Source: Phytoseiulus persimilis (lineage: Eukaryota; Arthropoda; Arachnida; Mesostigmata; Phytoseiidae). Taken from it: DNA of 64,000 nt. Position numbers and translations under genes: made by a program. Numbering within the stretch: position 1 is the first letter of the stretch; every line of letters begins with the position of its first letter. The notes beneath the pieces are model-generated. The model saw nothing but the letters and a program-made list of their open reading frames with translations. It was not told where the DNA came from and did not search any database. Shown here piece by piece: positions 35,101-48,000 of this stretch. The stretch covers positions 28,950,745 to 29,014,744 of the forward strand of contig CM075102.1 of the NCBI GenBank assembly GCA_037576195.1, written 5' to 3'.

Positions 35101-37215
35101 AGTTTGCGGTACTTTCGAAAGCACTCCGAAAATGCAATATCGGAAAAACGGCAGTTTGGTGTCGTCCTTGGAGGCCGTGCAGGACAAGTTGTCGCTAGTC
35201 CGATGCTCCTGCGATGCGAGGTTCCGAAAAGAGAGACTAGCTTCTCTGTCCCTTCGAGGTGCCCGTTATCACTCGCGGAGCTTTTCACGCGCATTCCGAA
35301 TCCATGCCAGGGCAAAATCAGTCGTTCGTTTCGATAAGGTTCAGAGATGGTTCCCTGATTGCTCCGGAGCCTTCTTAAGGACGGACGTCGGCTACAGCGA
35401 CATTGATTCTGGATCGAGGCGGAATCTCAGCTAACCGCTCGGCTCGCGTCCTCGCCCTGTCACTGGATCCATTCGGAGATAATCGCAGAACAGGGAGTTG
35501 CGGCTCAAGCGGAATGCTGAAGAACTGTTCGAAGTTTGGATCCGATACGGCAGCGCGAGCAACAAAGAAATTCGGATAGGAAGGAAACACGTTGGAATCG
35601 CGCCGGAGAATAGCTACTGAAGGCCAGTCCGAAAGTTCGCTTGAATCCTCTCGCCATCTGACGAGGAAAGAAAGTTTTCTTATTGCTGCGTACCAACGCA
35701 CATATTGTTTCTCCCGAATGACCGTTCGGATCCATCGCACGCTGGATGGACCAATAGTCGAGCTGGGCCGCTCCGGAAGCTGTGATTCAAAAGTTTTGCC
35801 CCTCTCTCAACGTGTATAACCGTGTTCTCACGGGTTTGTGTTGAACGAAGAGTGATTGAGAAGGAGACGTTGAGTTGAAGGGCATTCTTCTTCTGACCAC
35901 CGATATTTTCTTGTGAGTTTCGTACGCCAGGACGTTGAGAGCGTTCCCCGAGAACATAGAGTCGGAACGAAATGGGACGACCCGGGAGGGAGAAGGTGTT
36001 CCGAAAAGTGTCTATAACAGAGAGCGTCGTCTCTCAAAACGGTTTGGTTTGTGTCTGGTCACTTGGAAGCGCTCCTGCTCGCTGTGCACAGCTCTCGACC
36101 AATCGAAGAAGGAAACGAAAATGGACGGCGATCCAATATTTAGATTCTGCCTCGCTCGAGGTTCCCTCAAGTGTGTAACTTCGCGTAGCATCTGTGAAAT
36201 CACTCTCGTGAGAGGCTAAACGCTTCCCCCGGCCGATTCTATAGGGAGAACCCACCATCGAAACCTTGGCTAATTACTGTCGATGTCCACGCTGGAGTCA
36301 CGGGCTTGACGCCCATGCATCATACGTCTAGCGCTGATCGAACACTCGGCCACCTTTGGGAACGCCATGACTCGGAGGGAGGTGGGCTTGGGAGCGCTCG
36401 GCTTGCGCGTAGACTTCTGTTCGCGAAAGCCTGAGTGCCTGAGAAACTCGACGCGCCGAGTTGTGTGTGCATTGATTCCGTCGTGGATTATTCGCGGGAA
36501 ACGGAAGTCCCAATTGGATCCGTACGATTGAGACGATTACGCGTACGACTCGTGAATCTGTAGCCACTCCTATGACACTTGTTCCTTCTGAAACTGAAAA
36601 TAAAATCCTGACTGTGACGACTGGATTTTGAAGTGAGCTGGCTAAAGGTAGCCTCGCTAACGCAGTGGCGACATTGGAACATTGTTAAGAGCCAAGGAAT
36701 GAGAGAACGAAGAAAAACACAGTTTTTCGCCCGGACCGCTTTCACGGATATCAACACCGCTGCATTTTCAGCATTGTGGTCAAATCACGCGTGTCCAAGC
36801 ACTCCTGGTGTCACTTCCCAGATTCTAAAGGTGCGCAGCCCCGGCCACTCTCTCGCTCCGAAAAGTCGGGTTTGTCTTACTTGAACTGTTCTTCCGTGTC
36901 CTTGGAGTGTGGAAGCGGTCGACGACCGGAGAAAATCCTCGATAAGCCGCAAATGCCAAAAAAAAGTTGGCAACGATAACTACTTGCAGAGCTCGAGCTA
37001 GTGGCGGCAATCCGCAGCGAGTCCAGACGGAACAATGAAACTCCCGTCAAGGGGAAAACCTGCGGTCTCGGACGAGAAAGCTGGAGCTTGGATGTTTCCG
37101 GCGGAACAAGAAACGATATCCGTTATTGGATTTACAGATTCGGAAAGTTTTCGAATGTTTGCTCCATTCGGCGATTCTCGCTCAGCTGAGCCTTCCCCTG
37201 GTTTGAAGATATCGA

Positions 37216-37315
37216 TTGGCTGAATATTATTTTATCATTTCATGATTTTAATATTCAATTCACTACTGCCATTTTATTATTCATTTTCATTCAATTGTTA
37301 TTTCCACAACCAAAA
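37216..37315. other. AT-rich island
   Basis: About 100 bases are composed mostly of A and T, with repeated TTTTAT/ATTCA words, in an otherwise GC-rich neighbourhood. No ORF is present. It sits about 1 kb upstream of the small secreted-protein gene. Confidence 0.6.
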
Positions 37316-37747
37316 CTTTACCGAGCTTCGTTCCTGATATTCGGGGAACACGAGACGAAAAGAAGGGACCGATCGAGTGAGGACCGTCGAGACCTCCATT
37401 GCAGGCGACGATCATGGTTCATATATCAGCCGAGTTTACTCGAAGCCTTTCACGTTTCGCTCGGCGGCTCCGTCAATACTCTTGTTGTATACGCGATTCG
37501 GCTTCGCAGTCAATGTTCACCGATTTCTGTTACTGACAAAGTTGTGAATCATGAACCGAGACACGAGCTGGAAGCATCCACGCAGTCACCGTGACTCCGT
37601 TTCTCATCGGCCCCGAGCAGTACAATCGCTCCGTCCAAAAACCGTACCGTCTCGAAGTACAACCGTGCTTGCGTGCATTGGTAACGTATTTATACGCTGC
37701 GCCTGTGCTTCATGTTGCAGAAAATTCCGATCGCCTTTTTCTGACGG

Positions 37748-37755
37748 CATAAATA
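37748..37755 (+). promoter_or_regulatory. Possible TATA box for the small secreted-protein gene
   Basis: CATAAATA lies about 450 bases upstream of the first confident exon. A second AT word (TATTTATA) is near 37,687. Either could set a start upstream of the candidate first exons at 37,908 or 38,209. Support is the motif and its position only. Confidence 0.25.
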
Positions 37756-38208
37756 GAGCGCTTACGCGAACCAAACCGATTCGGCCTTCGACTGGCTGTG
37801 CTGATTAGATCGCGGTCGTAATATAACCAGTATTCGTTGGGCTACAGATGTAGACACAGAGCTTCGTTCCGATTTCATAACCTAGTCCGACCGAAATAGC
37901 ATACGCGATGACCCTGAAGCACAACTTGTTTTTCCGTATCGTATGATTGGGAGAACTATCGAAGTTTTCGTTCCGAGTCGGCGAGCATTACAGCTCATCA
38001 GAAGCCTCGACACCTCCGATTGGGGGTTTCCTTGAGTGAAACTGAGTTCGCGACCCCAACGAGAGATCGTTTCCTTAGATCCCACTTTCAAGCCGACCCT
38101 CCGAAGCTCAGAAGCTTGTGCGCTTCAAACACTGGATGTAATCATCTTGTGAGAAAAGCTCAGACATCGGACCTGGCAGGTGTTCCCGGCAAACTGGTCG
38201 CCGTGTGG

Positions 38209-38211
38209 ATG
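38209..38211 (+). CDS. Candidate first coding exon (ATG only) of the small secreted-protein gene
   Basis: ATG is followed at once by GTATCT, which could be a donor. The 89-base intron would join ATG in phase 0 to exon 38301, giving MRALWVIWLGASVSVGRA, a good signal peptide. A very short first coding exon is common in arthropod cuticle genes. The rival is ATG at 37,908, read to 37,940 and spliced at ATC|GTATGA, which adds 11 residues (MTLKHNLFFRI). I cannot decide between them. Confidence 0.4.
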
Positions 38212-38300
38212 GTATCTGCCTACACTTCGTAATTGAATCGAGTTGTCGATACGTTCCCGATGCGATCTGGCCGCATCCTTCCTACTTGTTTTTTTTTCAG

Positions 38301-38968
38301 AGAGCACTTTGGGTGATTTGGCTCGGCGCCTCAGTTTCTGTCGGACGTGCCGCTACGTTGGGCACGTATAACATTGGCTTCCAGAACCCCGTTCAGTATG
38401 CGGCACCTCCGGCCATCGGAATCAACGGCCTCGGAGTGGCCCAAACGCAGGTGAGTCACTCGAGTTGATCGACTGAAGGTGGCGAGAAAGAAACGCACTC
38501 CGATGCAGCTGAGCCCACACGAGTCGGTTCTTAGAGCTGCATATCTACGCAGCGCCGACGATGATACGAAACGGAGAGAAACTTCGATACGTTTCCTCAC
38601 TTCTCGAACATCCAGGCTCCCGCGTCGTACCCGCCCCGCAGCTCAGCGGCTGTGTACCGCCAACCGTTCGTCAATCGCAACGGAGTCGTCTCGAGAAATC
38701 CGGATGCCGTTTGGAACGATCCTGTCGAAAGCGTGCCACTGTACCCCACCCCTGTTCCAGGTGCTGACTGCTGCGCAATATGAGCTTTGAAAAGCGAATA
38801 TGCGATTTGGGAAGCGAGGTCACGCGTTTGAATTCCATTTTTTTTTCGATCGCAGGAGCACAGTTTCTCGTCTACGGGGACCCCGGCTACGGAGGGTACC
38901 AAGGAACTTTTGGAGGACTCTCCGCCTACGGCTACAAGGCGAAGAAAGCGTCGTCGAGGAGAGCTTGA
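38301..38968 (+). CDS. Small secreted Pro/Ala/Gly/Tyr-rich protein, possibly cuticular
   Basis: Three confident exons, 38301-38450 (phase 0 to 0), 38616-38760 (0 to 1) and 38856-38968 (1 to stop), encode about 135 residues plus those of exon 1. Splice sites are strong: a T9 tract before CAG at 38,300, CAG|GTGAGT at 38,450, CCAG|GTGCTG at 38,760 and a T-rich tract before CAG at 38,855. The start of exon 38301 is a hydrophobic signal peptide, cleaved probably near GRA|ATLG. The mature part has PVQYAAPPA, a stretch rich in Pro and Arg, then VYGDPGYGGYQGTFGG and a basic tail KAKKASSRRA. It has no Cys, which fits a structural (cuticle-like) protein, but lacks the chitin-binding R&R motif, so family assignment is open. 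It stands alone on the plus strand. Confidence 0.72.
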
Positions 38969-39021
38969 TTCCATGAACTCCAGTCGTCACTCCGTACCCT
39001 GATTTCGTTAATTTATGTCGA

Positions 39022-39027
39022 AATAAA
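39022..39027 (+). terminator. Polyadenylation signal of the small secreted-protein gene
   Basis: AATAAA lies 54 bases after the TGA at 38,966-38,968, a typical arthropod 3' untranslated length, and supports the plus-strand gene model. Confidence 0.75.
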
Positions 39028-39029
39028 AA

Positions 39030-42000
39030 GCTGTATATCCATAGTCCTCCCGTGTATGCTCCAGGACGGCCAATGCGTGAACCACGTTCCACTGGCTTTG
39101 CGACGGCCGCCCATGATAATGGTGATAATAGGAAGTCGGGAACAAACGCGCAGCTGAGTGCCAAAATCTGAATCAATGACGACAGAGTTGGCGCCAAAAT
39201 AGGGTTCACTTCATCCCTCGATTGTGGGTTTCTGGCTTCTGTGGGTCACCATTGGCCGCTGGCTCACTTTCGTCGTCGCAGCAGTCGCGGGGACTCGGAT
39301 GGTGTTTTTTTTCTGACGAATTCCTGCCATCAAGGGACCAAAGTCGCCAAGGGCGCTTGAAAATTGGCTGCTGCTTCCGCCTTGCCGCGCGTCTCGCGGA
39401 CTGGTTCGTTGCTCGCTGGCTGACTGTAGGTTGTTAGGCTCGTTTGCTCTTCTCAGCGGTCGCCCTGATCCATCGAGTCGACTGATGATTTCGAGTCGAT
39501 CTGGTCGTTAGGGCAACAAACAGAGGAAAGATTGCCGCGATCGTTGGCCATAACACAATGGGACAATCGGCCGACTATTCTTCGACGATGAACTTTGAAC
39601 GGTAAGCTTTTATGTACATGGAATCATCTAAGGCGTAGCACAGCTCGTGCGAGTTTTGTGTTCCGCTGCGTCAGCCATCACCCGATAGCTCTGATGGCAG
39701 CTATTCTCAATTCATTATTATGAAGAGTGCAATGAGTGGATTGTTCAAACCGTCTGATTTGGCCAGGGCTCGACGGAAGCCCTGAGATCGCTTGAGGGAA
39801 ACTTCAGAGTCTCTTTCCGGCATGCACTTGCGCTCGACTCTCAGCCAGTTTGCGTCATACCGTCTCCCTGCCCGCTTGGCCGTTTCCCGTTTCGACTCAC
39901 CGATAGAGATTGAGCGGCGTCCTGAAGGCCTCGCGGAGCCGTTGGGAGAACGTTCTACAACTATGTAGAAAACACATCCGGAAAACGTGTCGGAGCTCGA
40001 TGCTGGTTGGGCCCTCGAAGGATCAGAACATCTGGAGGCACAAAAAAGAAGACTCACAAGGATTGTCTGGCAACGTCGCCTCGCTTCAGTCACCGTAGAG
40101 CTGGACGCTTCGATCAGAGTGTTCTCCATTTGTGCGTCGTGACAAGGCGTCTTGGAATGAATGTTTGCCGGGATTTGGAGAGTTTGACTGCTTTCCGATC
40201 CAAAGAAGGAACCGACGGAGGAAAACTGTCCTGGGAGGGACTCTTTTTTGTTCGCGAGTCGGAGTCGAGGATTTCGAAATCGCTGAACGACTGCTACTCC
40301 GTCTCTTGAAAGCTTCTGAGCTCACAAATCCTAAGAGACAGTACACAAATAGATAATTTACACCAGTGCCATCCGAGGCAATCCAACAATTGTAGCGGAA
40401 ACAGCGGACAAAAAAAGTCGACAAACCGTCTGTTTTTCTCGCTGACCGATAAACAATCTTTCCACCCTCGTCTCTTTCGTATGTTTCGAAGTTTGAGCAG
40501 ATTCATATCAGTTCAATGTGAGGTTTAAGCCGTGGTGGATACTCTGGCATTCCGCTCTAGGTCCGTTCATTTACGTTGATCCATCGATTTAGTGTCAGGA
40601 AAATCCCTCTCTGAGCGCCCTCTTTGATTCAAGAAGACGTTTCCTTTTTCCGGCCAACAGCCCTCCTTTTGAAAGATCCGACATACGGCGGCATAAGACA
40701 GCTTGAGATCGATCATCGAGAAGAAAATGTCATGCTCGTAAATAATCTTTGTCTTCGGCGAGCATAATCACAGACGAAATCGGGAGCGCAGGTCTTGCTG
40801 TTTCCAACTCCCCGTTGTCCTCTGTTCCAGCTGACGATGGCGTAGCGATTCCGTCTACGGCCGTACTCGACGAGAACACAAAGCTCCTGCGTCCTCGCGA
40901 GGGCCTCATGGGTCTCTCTGAAAGACTCTCTTGCTCCACGCGATGTACATTCCAGCCATGGAGCTGGACTCTTGAATCGGGAGGCACAAGAAAGTTTTTT
41001 TTCCCGAGTGACCTTTTCCCTGGAGAGTGCACCAGGAGCAGAACGGGCTCGCTGTCGCCCGGACGGTCGTTCGGACTTTGTCAAGGGTTTTGTTTTCGCA
41101 GCTGGCTTCTTCATCGCATAAAGGTGACTGGCAGAAAATATTTTTAAACCCTCTGTGTTGTGTTAGAAGCCTTATTAAGTCCGGGCGTTTCGTAACTGCA
41201 GCGCCTCAAGCTTTTTCTTCAGGTCATCGAGTGCCAGAGTGAAGCCCTTTCTAGAACAATGAGGCTTTGTTGAGAGAGACGGCTCTGCTGGGCATGAGCT
41301 CAGGGGCCGTGGCCGAGCCTCCCACGACGCACAGTACGGCCGGAGGCGATTTAGGCTAGGGTGGGTAGGTCGGGATCCCACAATCCGGCTGGATTGGAAA
41401 ATTCCTCTTCTACTGAAGTAGTGGTTTCCGATCGGAAGTTCTTCCACCTGGACAAGCGTCATCGAATCAGAGGAACATGTGTGAGTGACGAGTCAGGGTG
41501 GCGTTGCACTCACTCGATAAGTTTGTGCGGAACAGACCTAAGATCGTCCTCGACGCTGAGTCGAGCCGATTTTGCCGCCTCTCGAGTTGACTGTACGAGC
41601 CGCTCCCTTTTCGACGGGACAGCTCACGCTCAGGTAACTGAAACTTCAGGCAGAAAAATAATCCTTTCCAAGGCTCATCTCTGATTTCCTCCGCGTGGAC
41701 CTACCTACTCTCTGGAGAGCTGAGTTTTGGCTGCGCATATTCGCAGGCTGAGTCGCACTCCAAATCCGAGAAGCTGTGTAGTGATCGATGGCCCACAGCC
41801 TGATCACGTATGGAAAATTGACTCATTCGCCGGAAATCGGACTAAACTCCGGGAAAATTTTCTCCGCTCTGTCGCGGAAAATTATCGCTCGTTTGAGCTC
41901 CAAGCAGGGGCGCTAAATCTGCGTTGCGACAGTGGAACAAACCTCGGATGAGGAGCCGCCTCCCTACTTTGTTGAAAGTTGAGAACTGGCTTACCAACGC

Positions 42001-45000
42001 AGCACGCTAGGATTCGGACTCTTGAGCTTCTGATCAGCATTCCGCACCGGATGTAGTTTGAGCAGGAGCTTGCGTTGTTCCAGCTCGAAGGCTCAGAGGC
42101 ATATTGGGAAGGTTCGAGGATTCGGCTGTGAACTCATCAATGACCCGGTTCGGCGAGGGGCCTATTGTGCGATTCCGAGTCGTGCCTCGAGTCCCTCCGT
42201 CAGAGTTCGGCGGCCATGCCGTCGAAATTTCGCTCTCGACGCGATGCAGCTCTTATTTAGCCTGTATCCGTTGCTCGAAGCCACCCCGACGGTCTCCAGA
42301 ATTACGGATCAGAGTGCTCCGGGAATTCATCGCTGGAGGTCGCAATCTCGATGACCCAAGCGCAGCGAAGGCGGAACATGGACGGATGCTAATTTCAGCC
42401 ATACAGCACGAGTGAAAAAATCGACACGAATATCGTTCTGTTGGCAATCGTACTTGTTTCGTCGGACTCACAATCATTCGGCTTCCGGAGCTTGCTGCAC
42501 AGCGAATCGGAGGTACTCTTCCTTTTTGTCTTCGACTTGGAGAGAGCTGAGAGGCACTTGGAAGTCGGTGGACGTTGATTCGGAGAGTTCGGATAGAGTG
42601 GAAAGCGCAGACGAGCGAGCTGTTTGCGAGAGTTCGGACTCTGCCAGCGACGCTGGGAAAGCAATCTGAAGCAATCTGTTGAAGATATTTCTGCCAGTAT
42701 CAACTTTTGGGCGAGAAAGGAGCCCTTCCTTCATTGGGAGTTCATAAACACTTCTCTGTTCCGGGGATCTGGAGCACTTGTTTCAAGAACATGATTTCAT
42801 TTCAAGATCTCTCGGCAAGAGGAAAAGCTCGATCCTCATCACTCCGTGACGCTGGAATCTTTCCTTAGCGAGCTCTGGTGCCCTCTGGAGACTGAGTCCC
42901 AGATGTTTCACGAGATTCCTGCTCCAGCTCCGAATGCTCTCTTGAGGATCGCAGCTCGCCACCCCTTTGTACCGCTTGCAGCTTGTTTTCGCTGAATAGG
43001 TTATCACTGTGCGCGCCAGGGGTGGGGAGGGGGAGCCCTCAACGCGAGCATTTCGAGAGAACGGATGATTCAGATGATTCACCTGTTACGAGAGAGACGA
43101 ATCGATGGGAATTATCGACGCGAAGTCGAGGGTGTCGGTTTCAGCGTTTTCATGACCTGACAACTGATATGAACACAGACGTCCGCCGGTCAGATCAAGT
43201 TTCACTCAGCTTGGATCGCGTTTTGACATGCTCATCGACGGGACTGGCCGAATCCGCAGCAGTATCGCATGATGCTCCTCCGATTTCGGTCTTTCTGAGA
43301 CGGCGTTTTCATATCCGAAACTCGGTTTCATTAAATCATTTGGTTGCGAATTCATCAGTGTTGATGAATACGTCAGAGAAGCTCCTGAGGGCCCCTGGAT
43401 TCTGCTTCAACACGATGAGGTCTCAATTTTCTCTTATGATGCGCTCAAGGTCTTGTTATCTGAGCAATTTTTCGGGCCACTCGGGCAACACACATAAACG
43501 AGAGACACTCTCCCTCACGTAAACCTCTAACGCAATCACCACGGTTACAGAAAAGCAGCGTTTTTCCTCTGATGGAAGCTCTCCTTCGACAGCAGAGTGT
43601 TGAGGACCCGGGCCCGTAAATAACCGGGGGACGGCGTGTATCAGCGGGGAAACGAGAAACTTGGTTCGCAATCTGTAGTGACTGATAACAGACATTCCAG
43701 CATTCGGACCGAGAAGACTCAACTATCAAACTCCCCGAATTCTGTTCATGTTCATGTTGCGTGTATCCATATTTTGGAATCATTTGACAATGTGCGATGC
43801 ATCGCCCGTTCAGGTTAACTGAGGAGACTCCGTGTGCCCCGCCAAGTAATCGGTCTGTCGCGCGTAAGAGAATTTCATCAGGTTTGAATCCTAAAGTGCT
43901 GCTGTGCTGTAGCGGAACGGGGAGCCGAACAATTGTGGAGATCGCTATTTCATCCGAGACAGTATTTTCCTTGACTGACCAGTACCAGCGAAGTGAGTCC
44001 ATTGATGCGAGCTTTATCCGTGCGGTTTTCCTGGACTCGACGGCGATGGGGTCGCGGACAGATCCAGGGAAACACGTGAGGAAAAAAATCGGGAGAACAG
44101 CTGTGCCATGGTGTCAGATTGAGCCTCATCAACTTTCATCGTCTAGAACTCGAACTATAGCTGAACCCATTGAGTTCCGACCTTATCTCGGGATCGCTTC
44201 GTCCCCGTGAACGGAGCCTCGCTGACGATTAACGCAATTAATAGCACGCAAGTCTACATAAACGAAATCAGCGTGTTCAAATCTGGGCTCCGATCATATG
44301 ACCCCGGTGAGATAATAATCGATAACTGTGAAGATTCGATATAATCATTGAACAAGATGACTACGAGTGGCGTTGCAACTTTAATCAACGCAACGAGTAT
44401 GCAGCCCTCTGGCTCCGTGTTGCGCCAGAGAATAACACGACTGCAGCAGGTCGTCATGAGGCCGGAAGGACATTCAACTACCAGGATATTTATAGGGGAT
44501 GCGATACCAGAGTCGCTAGCGGGGTTGTGACACGTCCGATTCGTGGTGCGAAATGTACAGAGCGCATAATGTGATCGATTCGGAGTGTTGTGGAGACTCA
44601 AACATAGAACATACAAGAGCAGTTTGTGGGCAAATCTCAACCGAGCAGCTACCCCGCCCACTGGAACTTCCTCAATAATTCCTATCCCTCGGAGTCTCTC
44701 CCTGTTAATCCATCGGACGCCCTCAACGCTGACTGGCTACAGGGTCACAATCCCCGCCATCGGTCTGTTGTTTGCTAGCCGAGGCGTTAGTGGATCCCAT
44801 CGTGCATTGTAATGTGGGCGGAATCCTCCTCCTCCACCGAAGGCCACATACAGCACTGGTCTGGACCCAACGAGGCAACCGTCGATGGCTGGCAAAATAG
44901 AGTCCCAGACAAGTTCGGTTTCGTCGCTCTCGGAGGCCGCGAAGGCTCGACTCAGTCACCCGTTCACGCTGCGTGTACTCGAGTCTTCGACGGATAATGC

Positions 45001-48000
45001 AAATAGTGGCTGAAGCCGCCGCGATTACGTGACTTCAATAACTTCCCGCTGAAAAATTGCCCCGTAGATGTTGCTTGTCGGGTGCGATTCCGGTCCCAAA
45101 CTCAGCACAACTAATTCGATTGAGCACATAGCCACGGATGGAAACTCCCATCTCTCAAATACCAATAACGCCGAGCTCTCTGGAGTCTGCTCATCTATAG
45201 GCAAAGTCTATCCCCCTCCAAGTTCGTTCCTCTCTGCGCGACAGGACCCGCCAGTCGCCGCGCTCTCGAGTGTTCCTGCCACGCAGCTGCTCTATCGGTC
45301 CATAGGTCCGATGCACTCGGATCTTAATCTGATTCGTGTATAATTAGAGATTATGTGAGCATTAGTTGGGCCGCACGGAACTTGTCTTCTCGTCGGAAGC
45401 TAAGAGCAGGCCTCCTTATGTTGTCATAGTGCGGAAGTGCGGACGTTCGTTCTTCTGGACGGTCATTACACACGACTGCGAGCCCCACGTGATGAGAACA
45501 GAAAATGACGGCTTGGACCCGACTGAGTTGGGCGAATAAGTTTCCTTCCAGCCCGGCAGTCACGACCTGCTCATCCAGGGGGCATCCATCCTCTTCCGCC
45601 AATATTTCAAGAACTCCCTTGCGTACTGTCTCGCTTATTCTATCCCAAAGGAAGTAATGCTGGAGCAAAGGTGATGAGCTAGCATGTTGTTGGGAGCATC
45701 CTCTATCCTCTCGGAAGATCGCTCTTGTGATTCCAGCGTGAAAGACTCAATCGAATGATGATTGTAACGTTAATATTCCGCTTCACCCGACGATCTTCCA
45801 ATGTGTTCTCAGTGTCGCGGAATAGCGAGTTTGTTAAGTGAGCATACGGATCATCATCGGATTCCTGAGCGGAAACGCCCCCCTCGCGACAAAAGCTGGA
45901 TGAAAAAAAAAATCGCTCCAGCATCTACAGCGTGGTCATCGTAAATCGGGAGTTTTCCTACTCTCTCTTATTTTGCTCATAACTCGTTTTTTTTGTGAGC
46001 GATAGCTGGGAGGATGACGAATTTGAATTCTGTAAATCGACGCAAAGATTGCTTTTTTTTTAGTTTCAACTTTTTCCAAAAAACTGATCGACAAGCTTCT
46101 GAAGTCGACCCATCGATATGCGATTCGACCGGCGCATGCATGGTAACAGGCTCAGAAGAAGTCGACTATTCCATCTCAGATTCCCTCTGACAAGCGAGCC
46201 TTCTACTGTTCCAGGGATCCTCAACCTTCCGGAATGACGCTCATCCGATCCTCCGTCATGGAAGATGAAAAAGGGTCCGCTCTTTTCGGTGGCCGAATGG
46301 TATACTTCCGGAAACTTGGAGAAATAGAGGTCCGGAGAGAGTCTGGGGAGACATCTTCACCCCGAACTCGTTCTCCCCATTATTGAGGTGGGTAACTGGA
46401 ACGAGTCTCATGGTACCCATCCGATACGGCTCCATCGTGGAGGGTATAGTGCTCTTACGCCCCATAACTGTCCAAAAAATGATGTTCTGAAGACGAATGA
46501 GATGAGCAGGGGACCGGCTCCTCGATATCTCGGAAGGGGAGGCTTTGTCATGACGGTCGAGGTACAGACACCAAGCCCCAAATCAGCGTTTCTCTCACGG
46601 CCGTCTCAATTTGCAGTTTATCGTCCGATGAAGTCCGACTCATGGGGATGCTCTCCTCATCGCTTCTGAACGGAGGAGGATCCGAACTCGGGAAGCTCTC
46701 GTGAAAGGAAGTAACGCCGGGTCATTGAGTCGGCCCCTCAACTGGGAGTTTCGAAGACGCTCCCGGGTCAGAACGAAGTGTATCAACTGCCGAGGCACCG
46801 GAACCGCGGAATTTGCTTCCCGTAGTCGCATCCACAAACCGGCAGTCACACTCCTGGCAACGCAATCAGGGTCGAATCAACTTTCCGGTGGCGCCTTTCT
46901 CCTTCATTGCTGGGCACAGACACCGACGTTCCACGCGTTCTGCCGCCACTCATTCTAGAAGCGGCGGAGAGACAACGAGACCCACGAGGGAACCGCTGTT
47001 CGGATCAGCGTAGAAACCGGGAGAAGGATTCGATCAGCTCTGATATCAAGCACTCACCGCGTTAAGTCGAATTCACTGTAGACTCATTAGCGGGAGTTAT
47101 ACTTCTGAATAGAGAATGCGACCCTCTCCGATTTGGAGGATCAGCGGAACCTCGCGAAGTCCATCTGGAATCTACTCGTTCCTTGGTCGACGTCCGGCGG
47201 AACGCGAGAATCTCCTGAATAACAGAACCAGGCCGCGTCACTCTTCTCATCGCAGAGCTCAGGGAATACTGATGTATATTGTCCGTTCAGTGAGGTGTTA
47301 CCCTAAGGCGAAATTTCCATGAGATACAATGATTTCCGTACGCTCGAATAAGCAATCGCAGCGAATGTCCCAGCGAGTGCTCACGCTCCTCTCAATCACA
47401 TGCGCTGGATCCTTATAATGATCGAGTCGGATTTCTCAGGAGCTCCCGGTTGTATTTTACAAACGACCCGGCGGGTCCATACGGAAACGTTGTCATGTTA
47501 TTCCAAACTTACGAGCTCCATCGTTTAAGAGCCCGTGCCCTCTACAAGCTGAGAGGGGGAAGGGCGGTTTCCGAGGTGGGCTCAGCTTTGAAGGAGCTTT
47601 GCAACCTACGGATTTTCCTCGGAGGAGACGCTTTCCACAGAGGGCAGTGAGAAAGGTTGACTCTCTCTGCGATAGAAGCACACAAGATGGGCTGCAGCCC
47701 GCTCTTGGAATTTAATTTGTTGCCGAGGTCTGACATGAATCGCAGTCTCTTCGGAAATCCCTGAAAACCTGCGAAACCGAAAGCTCATAGAAATCGGTGC
47801 ATAGAACTCACTCACATGGAGCCGATGCTTGTTGAGAGATTCATTCCGGGCGAACATAGTCTCGTCATCCGGGGTAGTTCGAGGTGTAATCGATTCCCCA
47901 CGCTCAAGCACTCCCCATTACCTCCACTCATGATTTTCCGGCAGCACCATGTACATGTTACTCAGATAGACTTCACAAAAGTGAAAAAAGAACTTCAAAC

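Larger units (their letters stand above)
27539..37700. other. Intergenic region, no supported gene
   Basis: I looked in all frames and recognised no domain, no exon chain with matched splice phases and no RNA gene. ORFs of up to about 260 codons (such as minus 30,368-31,159) are low-complexity, composition-driven and have no homology I can name. The region holds poly-G runs, short tandem repeats near 31,200 and 32,090, and an AT-rich island at 37,216-37,315. It should include the upstream exon and promoter of the SVEP1-like gene and the promoter of the small gene at 38.3 kb. Confidence 0.4.

Noticed and set aside
43445-44002. 185-codon minus-strand ORF in the gene-poor region
   Set aside because: No signal peptide, domain or splice partner was found, and its resemblance to retroelement gag is too vague to report.
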